From positions 85,019,959 to 85,083,958 of the forward strand of contig NC_080579.1 in the NCBI RefSeq assembly GCF_029962835.1: a stretch of DNA of 64,000 nt, in the 5' to 3' direction. Every line of letters starts with the position of its first letter. The stretch's first letter is position 1. The notes beneath the pieces are model-generated. The model searched no databases. It worked only from the letters and a program-made list of their open reading frames with translations, and was not told the origin of the DNA. This document shows positions 1 to 12,776 of this stretch, in pieces. The translations under genes were made by a program, and so were the position numbers. This DNA comes from Magnolia sinica. Lineage: Eukaryota; Streptophyta; Magnoliopsida; Magnoliales; Magnoliaceae.

Positions 1-735
1 ATTTTGTGGATATAGGCATACATTTATGTATGCTTAAGGTAGTAAATAATTATTAGTTTAAGATTTGATTCACTAATAATCTTGTAAGATTTATTATGTA
101 TCATAGAATAAAGGTTCAAATGAAATGAGGTATTTAATTTTTATATTATCCCATGTTTGCTTATACATCTTTTCATTCTCCATTGCTTTTAAAACAATGG
201 GAGATCATTGTATTTTCCTAGTTCTTCAAAATAATTTAAAATTTTAAATAAAAATTTATTTTTTTGTATAGTCCTACATTGAAAAAGTGAAGGAAAAAAT
301 AAACTTATACACGTATACATGGTTTCTTAATTAGATAGTTAAGCTTCTTCTAAAGGCTATACTTATGTGCATGTGGTTGGGGTGGGTTTTAGTAGTTTTT
401 TTTCACACAACAACCTATGCAATATACATATTAATTTATTTAAATAATAAATAATTGTATAATTATATCATACATACAATCTGATTGAATAATATATGAG
501 CTAATATTAAATCACGTATATTAATATTATACACTAATATTATAATTTTACCATATTTAAAATCTTATATACGTTTATTATATTTATGTTAATTATGAAT
601 ATAATAATTACCATGTTATCTTGAATAATTATTGTATAACAACAATTAGGATAATTATATATCACATAAATACATTACAGGTATGAGATTTGTGGGCCAT
701 CCCCCGTCCATAATGGTGCCCACCATATTAACTAT
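1..735. other. AT-rich flank, no gene seen
   Basis: Very AT-rich DNA with many short TAAT/ATTA runs. I see no coding potential. It is the original flank into which the large element starting at 741 inserted. Confidence 0.6.
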
Positions 736-740
736 GTGGC
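736..740. repeat. Target site duplication of element 1 (left)
   Basis: GTGGC directly precedes the TGTCACGCCC start of the left LTR. The same five bases follow the TCTTACA end of the right LTR at 29698-29702. A perfect 5-bp duplication is typical of Ty3/gypsy integrase. Confidence 0.9.
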
Positions 741-3700
741 TGTCACGCCCCAAACTTGGTAACCGAACTCACAAGGAACCTGATGGCCGGTTCTGGCTGC
801 AACAGCCTCCGTAGTACCCTATTCTCGGCTCTTGAGGCAGATTCCGATCCCAGGATCCTACAAGGAGGATTTCCATAACAATATAATCATTCCAATACGA
901 GCATACTCAAGATCACAACAAGTATATCTGAGAATAACAAAGGGCACACATCACAAAATCACTAAGAATTTGAACTTTTACAAGTTTACATCAGGCCCAA
1001 AAGGACATACATCAGATAATAGGAAAAGAGAGAGAAATCAGCAACACTAGAGTCCTCAAGCTAAACTCTACTCCACGCTCTGCCTCTACGACGCCTGTCT
1101 AGGATCACCTGCACGCATCAATCGTGCATAAGCTTATAGAAGCTTAGAGGGCGGTGAAAGTGTATGTCAATGGTGCACAGAAGAATAGCAAGAGGTACAA
1201 GAAAAGAACATGCTCAATGAGAATATCACTACCCTTACCAAGGCTTATCATGAATACCATGCAATAAGTACTAGACGCCATACCAAGGCAATGCATGAAG
1301 GGGCTTACATAGCCAATGCTAATGCGATGCAAGTAATGCCAATGCTCATATCCAAACCACATATCAAGTACATTTCCAATCATAAGGAAATCACCAGGGT
1401 CTAATACACTACTGAATGACTGTCGCTCTACAGACCCCACACAGTGAGACCTGACTACCCGCCTGTGGACATCTAATCACCAGTAAGGCCCGACGGTAGT
1501 GGACCCATTTACGAGCTGGTCGGACTCAGCCTAACAATGCCTCCTCACATTAGGCAGGTAAGGCCACACCCCTATCCAACCGACCACACGATAGTGGGAG
1601 TCGCGGCCTAACAGTGTAAGGCCCTTGTGTGCTTATATATTCCACCCGGTCACGGCATTGGAGCAAATCCTTGGTACCATGGAAGTTTTGAGAATTTCAC
1701 CCATGGACATCCTATGCAGCCGGTATGCTCAAATAATATTTTTGGTGTCCACACATACGGTCATCCACGAACATCCCTGTGGAGGCAAGGCCCTGATGAA
1801 GCAAGGGCAGTATCATCATGAAATGCAATGGCAATGCATGAGTCACACACACAAATCATGCACTAGCTGCAAGCACACAATGTGCACGAGGGGAGAAACT
1901 CCATCCCTCGATGACCACCACACAATGCAATCAATTCACACAGATGATGCATATGGGTCACGAAATGTAAGTGGGCTACATGTGGAAATTATGGAATCCT
2001 CCATCCTAAGGAGGGTCAAAGTCTAGGCACATAGACAGGTATTCTAAGAAGAAGAGAAATCCTCTAGTGGGGGCCCAGTAATTTGGGATGGCCCACATGC
2101 TAAGAGAGAGTCATGGCCCTAAAGAGGGACAGCCCTAGCCAACCCAAGGTGGGCTTTTAACCACCTATAAAGGCCTCTATGGGCCAACCTTAGGGCCGCC
2201 AAGAAGGACATCCAATCTCAACTGGGTCCCAAAAAGGTAACCCGCTACGCATATGATAAGAGATCTAAAGTCTAAACAATGTATAGTCTAGTGGGCCATA
2301 CCCCAAGCCCAAATCATAGGCCATGAAGTGGCCCCTTAAGTGAATTTTGGGCCCAACCATAAGGATCATGGGTTCACTCATTGTGGTGGGCCCAATAGAC
2401 AGTCCATTTTCCTAACATATGGGAAATCCTTATATTTAACACAAGTAAGTTGGGCCTCACATCTCGACCTAAGTATGGATTTATTATAATGGGTAAGCAA
2501 GGGCCCAACTACTTGAGTATTTGGCCCATAAGACCCATCACAATGGCGAGGTAAATATAGGACCCAAGGGCCCAAGGGACCTATCAAAAGTTTCAACCCA
2601 ACCAAGGCTATAAGGCTCATTAACTAGAAGACTAGCCCGAGAAGAATCCAATTGGAATGGGCCTTTAATCATGCACTAATTAAGCCCAAAAATAAAATTA
2701 AAATTGTAAGACAACCGACTTAAATATTTCTCAAATCTAGTGGGCCATACTGCTCCAAAACATACATTTATGGGGTGGCAACATTGGACCCATTGCTGAA
2801 TTTCCAGCCCACCTGCTTTCTGGGTTTGTTGGAGTCTAGCAAATAAATTGATTTATATTATTTATTTTCTGATGACCCACACACATCACTGTGGGTCCCA
2901 CCAGTTAAGAGGAAAATGCATAACACACACTAGAAGTAGGCCATGCTGCTAGAATATAGGCCCACTAACAGCCCAAGGTAGGGGCGTCCCATGGTGGTTA
3001 ATCCTACGGGCCTGGGTATTTGGCCCAAAACTGACCTAAATTGGCCGCACCATGGTCAATACAAGGGCCTGTGGGCCCTAAAAATTTCAGGGTGGTCCTT
3101 CCATGGGTGGGCCACACTTCCACAAAATTTCATAATTTTTTAATAACTAGAAGTGTTTTAATTAATTTAAATAAGATAGTCTGTCTAGAAAATTGGATAG
3201 ACCTGGACGTCCCAACGTGGTGGGCCAGTCCAGCCCTTGCTACGGTGTGCTAGGAATCCATTAGCCCCAAAAACTTTAGGTGGGTCCCACCATGGGTGGA
3301 TCACCTCCCTGTAAATTTTCATGATCTTAGGATACCCCGAAATATTTTAATTAATTTGAATAATACAATCTGTCCAGGGTGGAATATTGCTGGGATATAA
3401 CTGTGCTGAATTTGGGTCATCCAATGGGTGGGTTCTGGGCCTCCAAAATTCCTAAAATTTGGACCCAAGGTCCCTTATCAAGCCTAAAATAAGGTAGGAC
3501 CCAGAAATATGGCCCACATTCTTATAAAGTATTTTTAAAACTTTATTTTTCATGGGACTATGCTGCTAGATTGCACAACAGAAATTTCTGACAGTCCAGT
3601 ATGTTGGCCCACCCTTTTTGCATACCCAAATGGGGTCCATTGGCTTTAAAATTTTGCAGGTAGGTCCTACCATGGGTGAGACACTCCCCTGAAAAATTTT

Positions 3701-5079
3701 AAAATTTTTAGGATAGTTAAAATATTTTATTTAACTCCTGCAATTTATGGACAGATAGGAATTCCTGAAGAAATATACTGCTAAAAAAATGTTGCTGGAA
3801 ATGTGATTGTCCCTATGTTTGAGAGCACATGGGGTGGGCCTGGACCCACTCAAACTCTTGAAAAATTGGGGAAAATGTGGCCCTACATATGGACAACAAG
3901 TGGGGTCCACTGGGGTGGCCCACTTATTCTAGAGACTCAGGTAAAAATGCTCATTTCCAGCTTATAATGTTGCTGAACTGTCTAGAAATTTCTAGACAGT
4001 TAGCCCACTTTGGCCCATCCCATGGGTCTCAATCATGGGGAAAATGGTGTGGGCCCTATTCCACATCAAAGTGGGGTCCATGCACTGCAAAATCTCTATG
4101 AAAATTTGGAAGAAAAGGGCATGCAAACAGATCCAAACATTAGCTCAAAAGTCATGTTCCAACTAGGTCTGAATTATGGACAGCAACATATGTTGTCCAT
4201 ATTTCAGCCCATATAAATAAATCCAAGGGTTTAATACCCTGATCCATCGAGTGGGGTCCACCTTGATGGGTTAGTAAAATTTTAGATCTATTAGTGCATT
4301 AAAATCTCTATGAAAAATCAAGTTTGGAGGCCACACAACTCATGCATGTATAGTGGGCCTGGACGTCCAACAAGGTGGGCTTGGACGTCCCATCTTCCCT
4401 GATGGATCTGAGATGTTGCTGACCTTCTTAGTGGGCCACACCACATCAGAAATAAATAGAATAAAAAGGAGAGAAGGGGAGAGAGAAGGAGAAAGATCCG
4501 GCCATTGGTGGAAGGTCCCACCACTAATGGACCTTCCATACGACAATCCATACCATCCACATGTACATATGTTACATGCAAGCTATTATTCATCAGGAAA
4601 AGTTACTGGAGGGTGGGGACACCTTTCCCTACTATGCACGCAAAGACCTAAATGGCCTATGAGATACTAGAATGAAGAAAAAGTACATCATGGTGGGTCC
4701 ATGGAGAATGGCCCACCATGGAAGGAATGAGTAAGATCTAGGCCCATGGCCTCCATCCTAGGAGCTATGTAGGACCTCCACCATAGATTGGTGGGTCCTA
4801 CATACTTCCATGCATGTAACAAAAGGAAAGGGAGAAAGGGAAGAAGAAGCAGAAGCACCCACCTTAATGGATCCTACTCCAAAGTTACATCAATCTACTC
4901 TTCATGCTCCAAGGGACATGTTTCAATGGGTGAGATGGATTGTTGAAGGTTAGATGGGAGGGGATTAGAGGGAGAAAGGGCTGGATAGAAGGAGAAGGTG
5001 GGAACATGTGGAGGTGTTGCTGGGAGAAGAGAGAGAAGAGAGTAGAGAGAAATGAGAGCGAGAGAAGAGATATTGCTAG

Positions 5080-5113
<34 letters not shown>

Positions 5114-5619
5114 TCATGAGTTCTCTCTCCTAGGATAGGCAAATCCATCATGAAACTAGGGTGATATATTCAATGCTCATAGACTCATCGGCTTGAGGTA
5201 GGGATGGGTAATGTGTGGGTAGTGGGTGGTGTAGAGGATGGGGTTTAGGTAATGTGTGGGTGGTGTGTGTTGGAATTTACATAAAAGTGGGTGGCCATCT
5301 TGAAAAATGTGTCCTCCACACTAGGTGAGCTACATGATCATGATCAAGGGCTAAAAATGAAAACCCTACATATTATGATCTACACGTCGGTTGGACGCAT
5401 AAAACGTGGCATTGGAACGGCAACGACGAAGCGGACCAGATGGCATAGGTCTCGGCTCGATCTGAGTCGAGTCTACGTGACTGGACTCAAGGATGATTGC
5501 AAACACAATCCAAGGGTCATGGGTCGCCGGAATTCGACCGGTAGGACCGCGGGACCACAAGAAATGAAATGCATACTCACACACACATGCACATATGCCA
5601 CCCCAGGTCGGGTCTTACA
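741..5619 (-). repeat. Element 1 LTR, left copy (3' LTR)
   Basis: The copy starts TGTCACGCCC and ends GGTCTTACA in plus orientation. It aligns along its whole length with 24791-29697. In the first 160 bases I count 23 differences from the other copy, all transitions. It contains several degenerate copies of a unit built around GGTGGGYCCYACCATGGGTGG (near 3076-3190, 3271-3385 and 3646-3745) and a GA microsatellite at about 5082-5112. Open frames inside it are chance frames. Confidence 0.92.
5082..5112. repeat. (GA)n microsatellite in element 1 LTR
   Basis: A run of GA dinucleotides inside the left LTR of element 1. The right LTR has the matching run at about 29153-29182. Confidence 0.9.
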
Positions 5620-5632
5620 ATCCTCCCCTCTA
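5620..5632 (-). promoter_or_regulatory. Polypurine tract of element 1
   Basis: On the minus strand the bases next to the 3' LTR read TAGAGGGGAGGAT, a purine run ending at the LTR boundary. This is the expected plus-strand priming site for reverse transcription. Confidence 0.75.
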
Positions 5633-5692
5633 ACAAAGAAATTTCGTCCTCGAAATTGACAAAATCGGAATAATCAATAATGCATAAACATC

Positions 5693-5695
<3 letters not shown>

Positions 5696-5759
<64 letters not shown>
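5696..5759. repeat. (TA)n microsatellite
   Basis: About 64 bases of pure AT dinucleotide between the polypurine tract and the end of pol in element 1. It creates an artefactual Ile/Tyr repeat reading frame that is not a gene. Confidence 0.95.
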
Positions 5760-5762
<3 letters not shown>

Positions 5763-5805
5763 AATCATCATCAATCACAAGAGAAGGCAATACAATTTGC
5801 ATATA

Positions 5806-6219
5806 TCAATCAACAAACAAATGGGGATAACGCTTTCTAATCTCAGTCTCGCGTTCCCAAGATGCCTCGGCCTCCGAATGATGACCCCATTCAACCTTCA
5901 CCAAGGGAATGACCTTGGTCCTGAGGACCTGCTCCTTCCGATCAAGAATACGAATCGGCTGCTCAATGTAGGAAGCATCCCCACGGACCTCAAGTGGCTG
6001 CCAATTAATCACAGGAATAGTGTCCGACCCACACTTCCGCAACATAGAAACCTGAAATATGTCGTGGATCGGGGACAACTCAGGAGGTAAGGCAAGCCTA
6101 TATGCCACAGCGCCTATGCGCTTGGTAATCTCAAAAGGTCCAATAAATCTCGAGGCGAGCTTGCCCTTCACACCAAAATGAACCACGCCCTTCATAGGTG
6201 AGACCTTGAGATATACCAT
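5806..6219 (-). pseudogene. Element 1 integrase C-terminus with GPY/F and chromodomain-like module
   Basis: This is the last part of pol. The 137-codon open frame begins in a KVSPMKG segment, followed by the GPY/F motif (RFIGPFEI) and an AVAYRLALP stretch. It ends with a chromodomain-like segment: ILDRKEQVLRTK, then VKVEWGHH, EASWERE and RYPHLF. In chromoviruses this tail is thought to steer integration by contacting chromatin or the pre-integration complex. The frame is open here, but upstream integrase is in other frames, so it is annotated as part of a dead pol gene. The stop lies close to the (TA)n run. Confidence 0.85.
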
Positions 6220-7060
6220 GTCTCCTACTATAAACTTGAGGGGTCGATGTCGACCATTAGCAAAACTCTTCTACCGGCTCTGAGCTATGCGTATCCTCTT
6301 CCTGATAACATCAATAACCTCTGACGTCTACTACACAAGCTCGAGACCTAAGAGACGACGCTCTCCTACCTCGGTCCAACAACTAGGAGATCTGCACGGT
6401 CTACCATAAAGTGCTTCAAAAGGAGCCATGCCGATAGTTACCTAATAGCTATTGTTGTATGTGAACTCGACAAGGTGCATATGCTTATCCCAACTACCCG
6501 TAAATTCGATCACACAAGCCCTGAGCATATCCTCAAGGATCTGGTTGACCCTTTCGGTCTGCCCATCCGTCTGCGAATAATAAGCGGTGCTGAGATGCAA
6601 GGTGACCGCCAGTACCTGCTGCAAATTCCTCCAAAACTGAGACGTAAATCTAGAGTCTCGATCTGAAACGATCGAAACTGGAACACCGTGTAGTCTCACA
6701 ATCTCCTCAATGAATACCTTTACAAGCTGGTCCATCGACCAGGAAGCACACACTGAAATGAAATGAGCCGACTTCATCAGATGATCAACGATAACCCAGA
6801 TGGTATCATGACCGCGCTGAGTCCTCAAAAAACCTGCGATGAAGTCCATCGATACGTGCTCTCACTTCCACTTTCGAACGCTCAACGGCTGCAAGGGACA
6901 AGGGAGTCTCTGATGATCGGCCTTGACACGCTGGCAGGTGTCATACTCGGCCACAAAACTCGTAATCTGACGCTTCATACCCTGCCAGAAGTACTGCCTC
7001 CTCATATCATGATACATCTTCGGGGAGCCCGAGTGAATAGTAAGTCTCGATCAGTGTGCC
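6220..7060 (-). pseudogene. Element 1 integrase core and zinc-finger remnant
   Basis: This is the integrase of element 1, which would insert the cDNA into the host genome. The open segment 6442-6849 carries the catalytic triad: Asp in VIVDH, Asp in VSDRDSRF and, 36 residues on, Glu in DGQTER. All three are present. The HHCC zinc finger upstream (about 6880-7040) is damaged: where CxxC is expected the sequence reads EYDTCQ, so the first Cys is now Tyr (a G to A change). Frameshifts lie on both sides of 6442-6849. The gene is not functional as it stands. Confidence 0.85.
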
Positions 7061-7452
7061 TCAGTCATCAGATCATGATGCAACTCAGGCACATCCGGGA
7101 CACGCAATCGGCCTCTGAAGCGCAACCCACCATCAGAACCAATCTATCAATCTGACTGCTCCACAAATGTGGCCTCTGCTCGGTACTCCTGAAGTGACTC
7201 GACCGTCTACTGAGCTTCGATCACCATAGCCACCAAAGAGGGTTGAATCGACAAGCTCGAAAGCTGTACAATGGAAGACTGCAGACCAAATTCAAAGTCA
7301 TACTCTGAAACATCTTTGAGCATCTGTCACTCATGCACCATCATCTGTGCCACCAGGCCTCATGGCTGATGACTGAGCACATCCGCCACCACGTTCGCCT
7401 TACCCGGGTGGTACTGAAGGTCAAAATCATAGTCTTTCAGCAGCTCCATCCA
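7061..7452 (-). pseudogene. Element 1 pol linker between RNase H and integrase
   Basis: Degenerate minus-strand pol sequence joining RNase H to the integrase zinc finger. It is broken by stops and has no open frame of note. It corresponds in position to the tether region seen in element 2. Confidence 0.55.
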
Positions 7453-8146
7453 TCATCTCTGTCGCAGGTTCAACTCGGACTGCGAAAATAGATACTTCAA
7501 GCTCTTATGATCTGAGAATAGCTCGAACCTGACCCCATATAGATAATGCCTCCACACCTTTAGTGCGAAGATGACTATTGTGAGCTCCAAATCATGGGTG
7601 GGATAGTTCAGATCATGGACCTTGAACTGGCGTGAGGCATACTCCACTGGCTTCCAGTGCTGCATCAGTACAATACCCAAGCTAACTCTGGAGGCATCGG
7701 TGAAAACAACAAAATCCTCACTCCCGTCAGGAAGAGTGAGAACAAGAGCGGACTTAAGGCGGTCATTCAACTCCGTAAATGCCTTCTCGCAGGCGTCACT
7801 CCAGACGAAGCCGATGCCCTTCCGCGTCAACCGGGTCAGCAGTGCTGCAATACGGGAGAAACCCTCGATAAACCGTCGATAATATCCCACTAAACCAAGG
7901 AAGCTGCGAATCTCGGACGCGTTCATGGGCTAGCCCCACTAACGCATTGCATCAACCTTCGAGGGGTCCACAGCGACACCCTCCCTCATCACCACGTGAC
8001 CGAGAAACTTTATCTCCTCCTACCAAACTCGCACTTCTCCAGCTTTGCATACAGCTGGTGGGCACAGAAGGTCTCAAGCATAAACCGCAGGTGCTCAGCT
8101 TGGTCCTCTCGGGTCCTAGAATATACAAGAATATCATCAATGAATA
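7453..8146 (-). pseudogene. Element 1 reverse transcriptase C-terminus and RNase H
   Basis: The minus strand from 8146 resumes the reverse transcriptase exactly where element 2 cut it, reading through ATTGATGATATTC (FIDDILVY) into the thumb region. The open segment 7926-7453 then has the connection motif ([14 protein letters not shown]) and RNase H with its acidic residues in FTDAS, THDLEL and FSDHKSL. RNase H removes RNA template during reverse transcription. The other half of this gene is at 22120-22585, 14 kb away. At least one frame break lies between 7926 and 8146. Confidence 0.88.
8142..8146. repeat. Target site duplication of element 2 (left)
   Basis: GAATA precedes the left LTR of element 2, and AAATA follows the right LTR at 22120-22124. 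Four of five bases match. Removing element 2 and one copy restores a continuous [11 protein letters not shown] coding stretch in element 1. Confidence 0.82.
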
Positions 8147-9012
8147 TATAACACCCTGAAAATTGGGTGTCGAGTAAAAGTCCAACTTCCGAGTTTCAAC
8201 GCATCACTTATGCAACATATTTAATGATGATTAAATATTGTCTATATCAGTGCATAAAACATGAATAAGATTAAGCCAAAGTAGCAAAACATAATCTAGG
8301 GACAGTTGTAATACGCAAGCGGAAGACTTACTCAAACACGTATAGCGTTATAACACAGCATCGGTCCCCAAAGTATGTATGCAATGCCAGTTCAATAATT
8401 ACATGTATTGTTTCCAAATACAAAACGTCAAAATGTGATAGTCTACTACAAGTATAACCCTGAAGCCCCGTCGATCCGGATGGCCTAAGCAAAACCACCG
8501 GAGAATTACATATATGAGAACTCATCCTGATCGTTATAATAATCGGGCTCCGCCTCCTGAGTCGCATCATCATCTGCAACTAAGAAAGAATCTGGTTGGT
8601 GTTTAATACACCATCCCAGAAAGTGGAAGTAAGTGATCAACTCAGTGGGATCATAGAGCAAAGGTTAACAAGTTATCAATTCAGTTAAGCAGTAATGATA
8701 AAGCAGACATATCAGACATTCCTAGATACTCTTATTAATGCAAGAATGAAATGTAAGCATAATGCATGCCCTCGCTTACACTCCCTCATGCGACACCATC
8801 TTACGGTCGCAGCATGCTTTCTTCCCTTTGTGCTCTTCAACCCGAGGCACATGCAGTGCAATGGAATGAGCGTGATTACCGAGTTATTATTAGTCCCTTT
8901 CATATAGGAGGATTGAGAATCTAAGGTACCTCCCTTATATTAATTTCCAAACAATGATCCATTCTAAGGTTGTCAGTCCTAGCAATTCTCATAGGATATT
9001 GCGGTTTCTAGG

Positions 9013-9310
9013 TCGCTGTAAAGGGCTCGTCACCTTATCAGTGCAGGCCTAATGTACTCTTGTTGCTACGTAAGGGCTCGTCACCTATACGCAGTCTTAG
9101 AGTACGCTCGAGGTCACTACAAAGGGCTCGTCACCTTATCAGTGTAGGCCGACAGCTCGAATACAGCGTCCCATACCACCGTATTCGGCTCACGAGTCTA
9201 GGTTGCTCACTGGTCACTACGGGGAGGCTCGTCACCCCAGCGTAGGCCGACAGCTCGACCACAGTGTCTCATACCACCATGCCCGGCTTATGAGTCTTAG
9301 CGGATCAAGG
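9013..9310. repeat. GGGCTCGTCACC tandem modules in LTR
   Basis: Degenerate modules each contain a GGTCACTAC-like start, GGGCTCGTCACC, TAGGCCGACAGCTCGA and CATACCACC. I can see four module starts. The same block occurs in the partner LTR (19645-19940) and, inverted in orientation, in both LTRs of element 3 (41815-42100 and 51290-51570). Confidence 0.75.
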
Positions 9311-10711
9311 TACCAAGGTTAACGGGGTTTTTACTGGTGAGTTTGGTACCTTAGGTTCAAGCAGTAGTGTCCATACATGGTGAACATACATCGGGTCAAT
9401 CGGGTTACTTGACAAGCTCGATTAGTACGAGCGCACGTTGAGTTAATCAACATGAAGTGCGTAAGCACTCCGTGTGGCCTAACCACTGCCAACATCCTAA
9501 GTACGGCTCGAATTCATCGATCACGTCCTATATAGCGAGACAACCCCAGCCACCTATTCAATGCCTGTTATTGATTGCCTGGACTATCCTGTAGTCCCAA
9601 ACAAAATCAACTATTACAGATAATCATACAAGCTTATCAGAACAGTAATGGATCAACAATTCCAATCATACCAGCATGTGAGCATTTGATGGCTTTCAAC
9701 TTAAACATGAATTCACACATAGGCAGTGTCTAAGTAAAACAGACAAAGAATATAAGTTACATAGAGGAAATCATACACATCGTTAAGGTAGTTGAGAATT
9801 TCTTCTCAATATCCATATAAAGTACAATTTATTACACACTTGTTCAGTCAGACATTTCTACAAACACTTAGACTACATATTCCAACATACATGACGTATG
9901 TCGGTGATAACACGTATTAGGGCAAATCCTTACACTAGGGAGTTGCCCCGTATACCACACGCATATACCCACGGCAGATAATCATGGCATGCATGAATCC
10001 AGGTTCCATATCCATTTAATCATTTGCACAAACACTTGGGCTACACACTTTAACATATATAACTAATATTGGCCGTGGCGTGATTTAGGGCAAGTCCTTT
10101 CACTAAGGCATTGTCGCATATATAACAGGCGTATATCCATGATAGATAATCATGTTAGGCACAAATCCAAATTCCATACGTATTCAGACATCACAACATA
10201 TACATAGAATACACTATATGCCACATAGTTCATATATACTTATAAAACGAAACAGACGACGCATTTTGCATGTAAAATAGCACCCACGTCAGTTATAAAT
10301 CATTAACCGACATTGAAAGCTTTGAAAACCATAACCTATACGTTTATAGTCCGCACCTTTCGCCAGTAGACTTGTAACGAACTCAGTTTTAAAGCTAAGT
10401 CTTTGTCTACGGCAGATTGGCAACCTATAGCATAAATTAGGTTAGCTATTTCATAACTTACACTATCTGAAACTCTAAAACAGATTAGGGTTAGGTTTTC
10501 TTATCTAAGAAAGGGATTGGTATCGCCCGTATAGTGACACAGGAGTGGTGGCTAAGCACATGGAGCGTCAGGGAAAGATGCCAACATCTATCTCTCACTC
10601 TCTCTCTCTCTCTCTTCCTCACTTTCTTCTTCTCTTTTCTCTCTTCTTTCTCTTAGGGTTTGCAAAATTCGTATGGCATATGAGAGGGAGTGTTTAAGGT
10701 TCTTATATAGG

Positions 10712-10719
10712 CCCAGGTT
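10712..10719 (-). promoter_or_regulatory. LTR TATA box (element 2, 3' LTR copy)
   Basis: TATATAAG on the minus strand within GGCCTATATAAG, followed downstream by a purine-rich GA tract. The same motif sits in the other LTRs of this family. Confidence 0.6.
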
Positions 10720-11490
10720 TGATAGAAATGGCCACAGGGCCAAGGTATACTTAGGTTATATCCAAATACGGACTGTTCCGGTCCAACGGAGCACTTCTGG
10801 TGGCCCCTTTTCCACGTGCGGTTGGACTTAAGCTCCCTAACCATGGATCTAGGTCAGGCTGAGTTTTCATTCCGATCGAATTTACAGATCAGCCGTGTCA
10901 GACCGGTTTCAATTCAATGGTCACGGTTACTCGATCAGGGCCACAAGTACGTCAACATGTGTGGGACATTTCTCCTAATCCGAGGGTGTATTTGGGTCAG
11001 ATTCTGACGGTCTGAATCCTTATATTTGGCCCGCAAGCGAAACGACTCAGATTGCTTAAATTCAGATTTTTATTTCTAAATATTTTCACTTTTCTTACAC
11101 ACTTTATTTCGGGCTTAAGTTGTGCATTTCTAGACACAATCAAGACTTGATTTTCGAGGGGGTTGTCAAGTGCAGTAATGCGATCATATCCGTATAGTTT
11201 CGGGGTAATCGGACTTTCGACGTGCAGTCAAGGTCCTATACGGAGTTTCGATGTGCTCCCGAGAGCAACCGAGTTTAAAGATGGATTCTAGATTTTAGGG
11301 TAATGTAGCGTCAATGATTCTAAATGTTTTAGGTCTTGCAGATCATATTTAAAGTGATTAGTGCTAATTTCACAAACACTATAGTTTATCACTTGCTAAT
11401 ATTAACCTAATTTTCTAAAGGTTTTGGTCCTGAGTAATTTCTGCCAGAGGGGGTACTCGGTCTTTGTACGGATTTTTCCGAGATGTTACA

Positions 11491-11503
11491 ATCTACCCCC
11501 CTT
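11491..11503 (-). promoter_or_regulatory. Polypurine tract of element 2
   Basis: The minus strand reads AAGGGGGGTAGAT just before the 3' LTR. It is identical in its core to the tract of element 3 at 49253-49265. Confidence 0.82.
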
Positions 11504-11849
11504 AAAAAAATTTCATTCTCGAAATTAGTACCTTTTCGTACTCCTCGAGAATCTGAGGGTAGTTTTTTCGAACTTCGGCTTCTGTCTCCCAAGTAGCCTC
11601 TTCTTCCGTGTGATACGTCCACAGCACTTTCACAAGTGGAATGACCTTGTTATGCAATACCTGCTCCTTCCTGTCTAGGATACGCGTTGGTCGCAGTACA
11701 TACGTAGCGTCCTCGCTCAACTGTACCTGCTCCCATTTGATAATGTGGGAAGGATTGGGAACGTATTTCTTCAGCATAGATACATGAAATACATTATGCA
11801 CGCCTGCAAGTGGTGTGGGCAAAGCAAGGCGGTACGCTACCGCCCCCAC
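11502..11849 (-). pseudogene. Element 2 integrase C-terminus, chromodomain-like tail
   Basis: A 115-codon open frame ends pol. It has AVAYRLALP, then HNVFHVSMLKKYVP, and a chromodomain-like part with ILDRKEQVLHNK, VKVLWTYH, EEATWETE and YPQILEEYE. The stop codon touches the polypurine tract. The GPY/F segment lies just upstream in another frame (about 11850-12000), so a frameshift separates it from this tail. It is homologous to 48905-49270 in element 3. Confidence 0.85.
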
Positions 11850-12002
11850 TCGATCAAGTATCTAGAATGGGCCAATGAATCAAGGCGTAAGCTTCCCCTT
11901 CTTGTCAAACCGAAGGACTCCCTTCATAGGAAAAACTCTGAGGAACACATGGTCTCCGACCTCGAACTCTAGCCGTCACCGCCTCATATCGGCGTAGCTC
12001 TT

Positions 12003-12776
12003 CTATCTGCTCTGCACTGTCAGAAGTTGGCGCCTGATGATGTCGACTTTCTCTGAAGTCGCCTGAACTAACTCCGGGTCAATCAAGCGTTTCTCGCCAA
12101 CCTCTGCCAAGCAATGCGGCGCTCTACAAGGGCGCCCATATAGTGCCTCGTAAGGAGCCATGCCAATACTCGCCTGGAAGCTATTGTTATAAGCGAACTC
12201 TGCATATGAAAGACAATCATCCCAACTGTCTTTGAAATCCAGTACACAGGCCCGTAACATATCTTCCAGAATCTGATTCACCCATTCTGTCTGCCCATCA
12301 GTCTGTGAGTGGAACGCGGTACTGAACTTCAACTTCACACCCATCGCTTCCTGGACACGAGTCCAAAAGATAGATGTGAATCGCGTGTCTCGGTCTGACA
12401 TGATCTCCAAGGGAACTCCATGCAGACGTACAATCTCCTTGATGTATAACCTAGCCAACTCGTCTGCAGAGTTCGAAACTCTGATAGAGAGGAAATGAGC
12501 TGATTTTGTCAACCAGTCCACGATCACCCAAATGGAATCATAACCCTTCCTCGTCTTCGGTAATCCAGAGATAAAGTCCATAGAGATGAAATCCCACTTC
12601 CATTCAGCTATGGACATGGGCTGAAGCAAAACAGGAGGTCGGCGATGCTCTGCCTTAACCTGCTGGCACGTGAGACAACGGGACACGTAATCTGCTATGT
12701 AAGCCTTCATATTGTCACACCAGTACGACCTCTTCATGTCACGATACATCTTCGTACTGCCTGGATGCATAGCCAT
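12003..12776 (-). pseudogene. Element 2 integrase
   Basis: This open stretch of 257 codons covers most of the integrase. The end of the zinc finger is present (CLTCQQVKAEH). The catalytic core has Asp in VIVDW, Asp in MSDRDTRF and Glu in DGQTEW at the expected D-x35-E spacing. The Arg that normally follows this Glu is Trp. SFQASIGMAPYEALYGR, typical of the family, follows. This is the best preserved integrase in the window, and most of the equivalent part is deleted from element 3. Its first residues overlap the previous pol frame (12734-13414), showing a frameshift. Confidence 0.88.

Larger units (their letters stand above)
8147..11490 (-). repeat. Element 2 LTR, left copy (3' LTR)
   Basis: This 3344-bp copy aligns with 18778-22119 throughout. 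The first bases are TATAAC where the other copy has TGTAAC, so the terminal TG has decayed. The right end is GATGTTACA. In the first 120 bases I count 13 differences from the other copy, 12 of them transitions. It holds GGGCTCGTCACC modules (9013-9310), a CT-rich tract (about 10580-10660) and a TATA-like box on the minus strand at 10719-10712. Confidence 0.92.

Noticed and set aside
4885-5151. Ser/Leu-rich frame in the element 1 LTR
   Set aside because: It comes from the GA/CT microsatellite, and the matching LTR does not keep the frame.
5680-6090. Open frame with a long Ile/Tyr repeat
   Set aside because: It is the translation of a (TA)n microsatellite running antisense over the end of pol.
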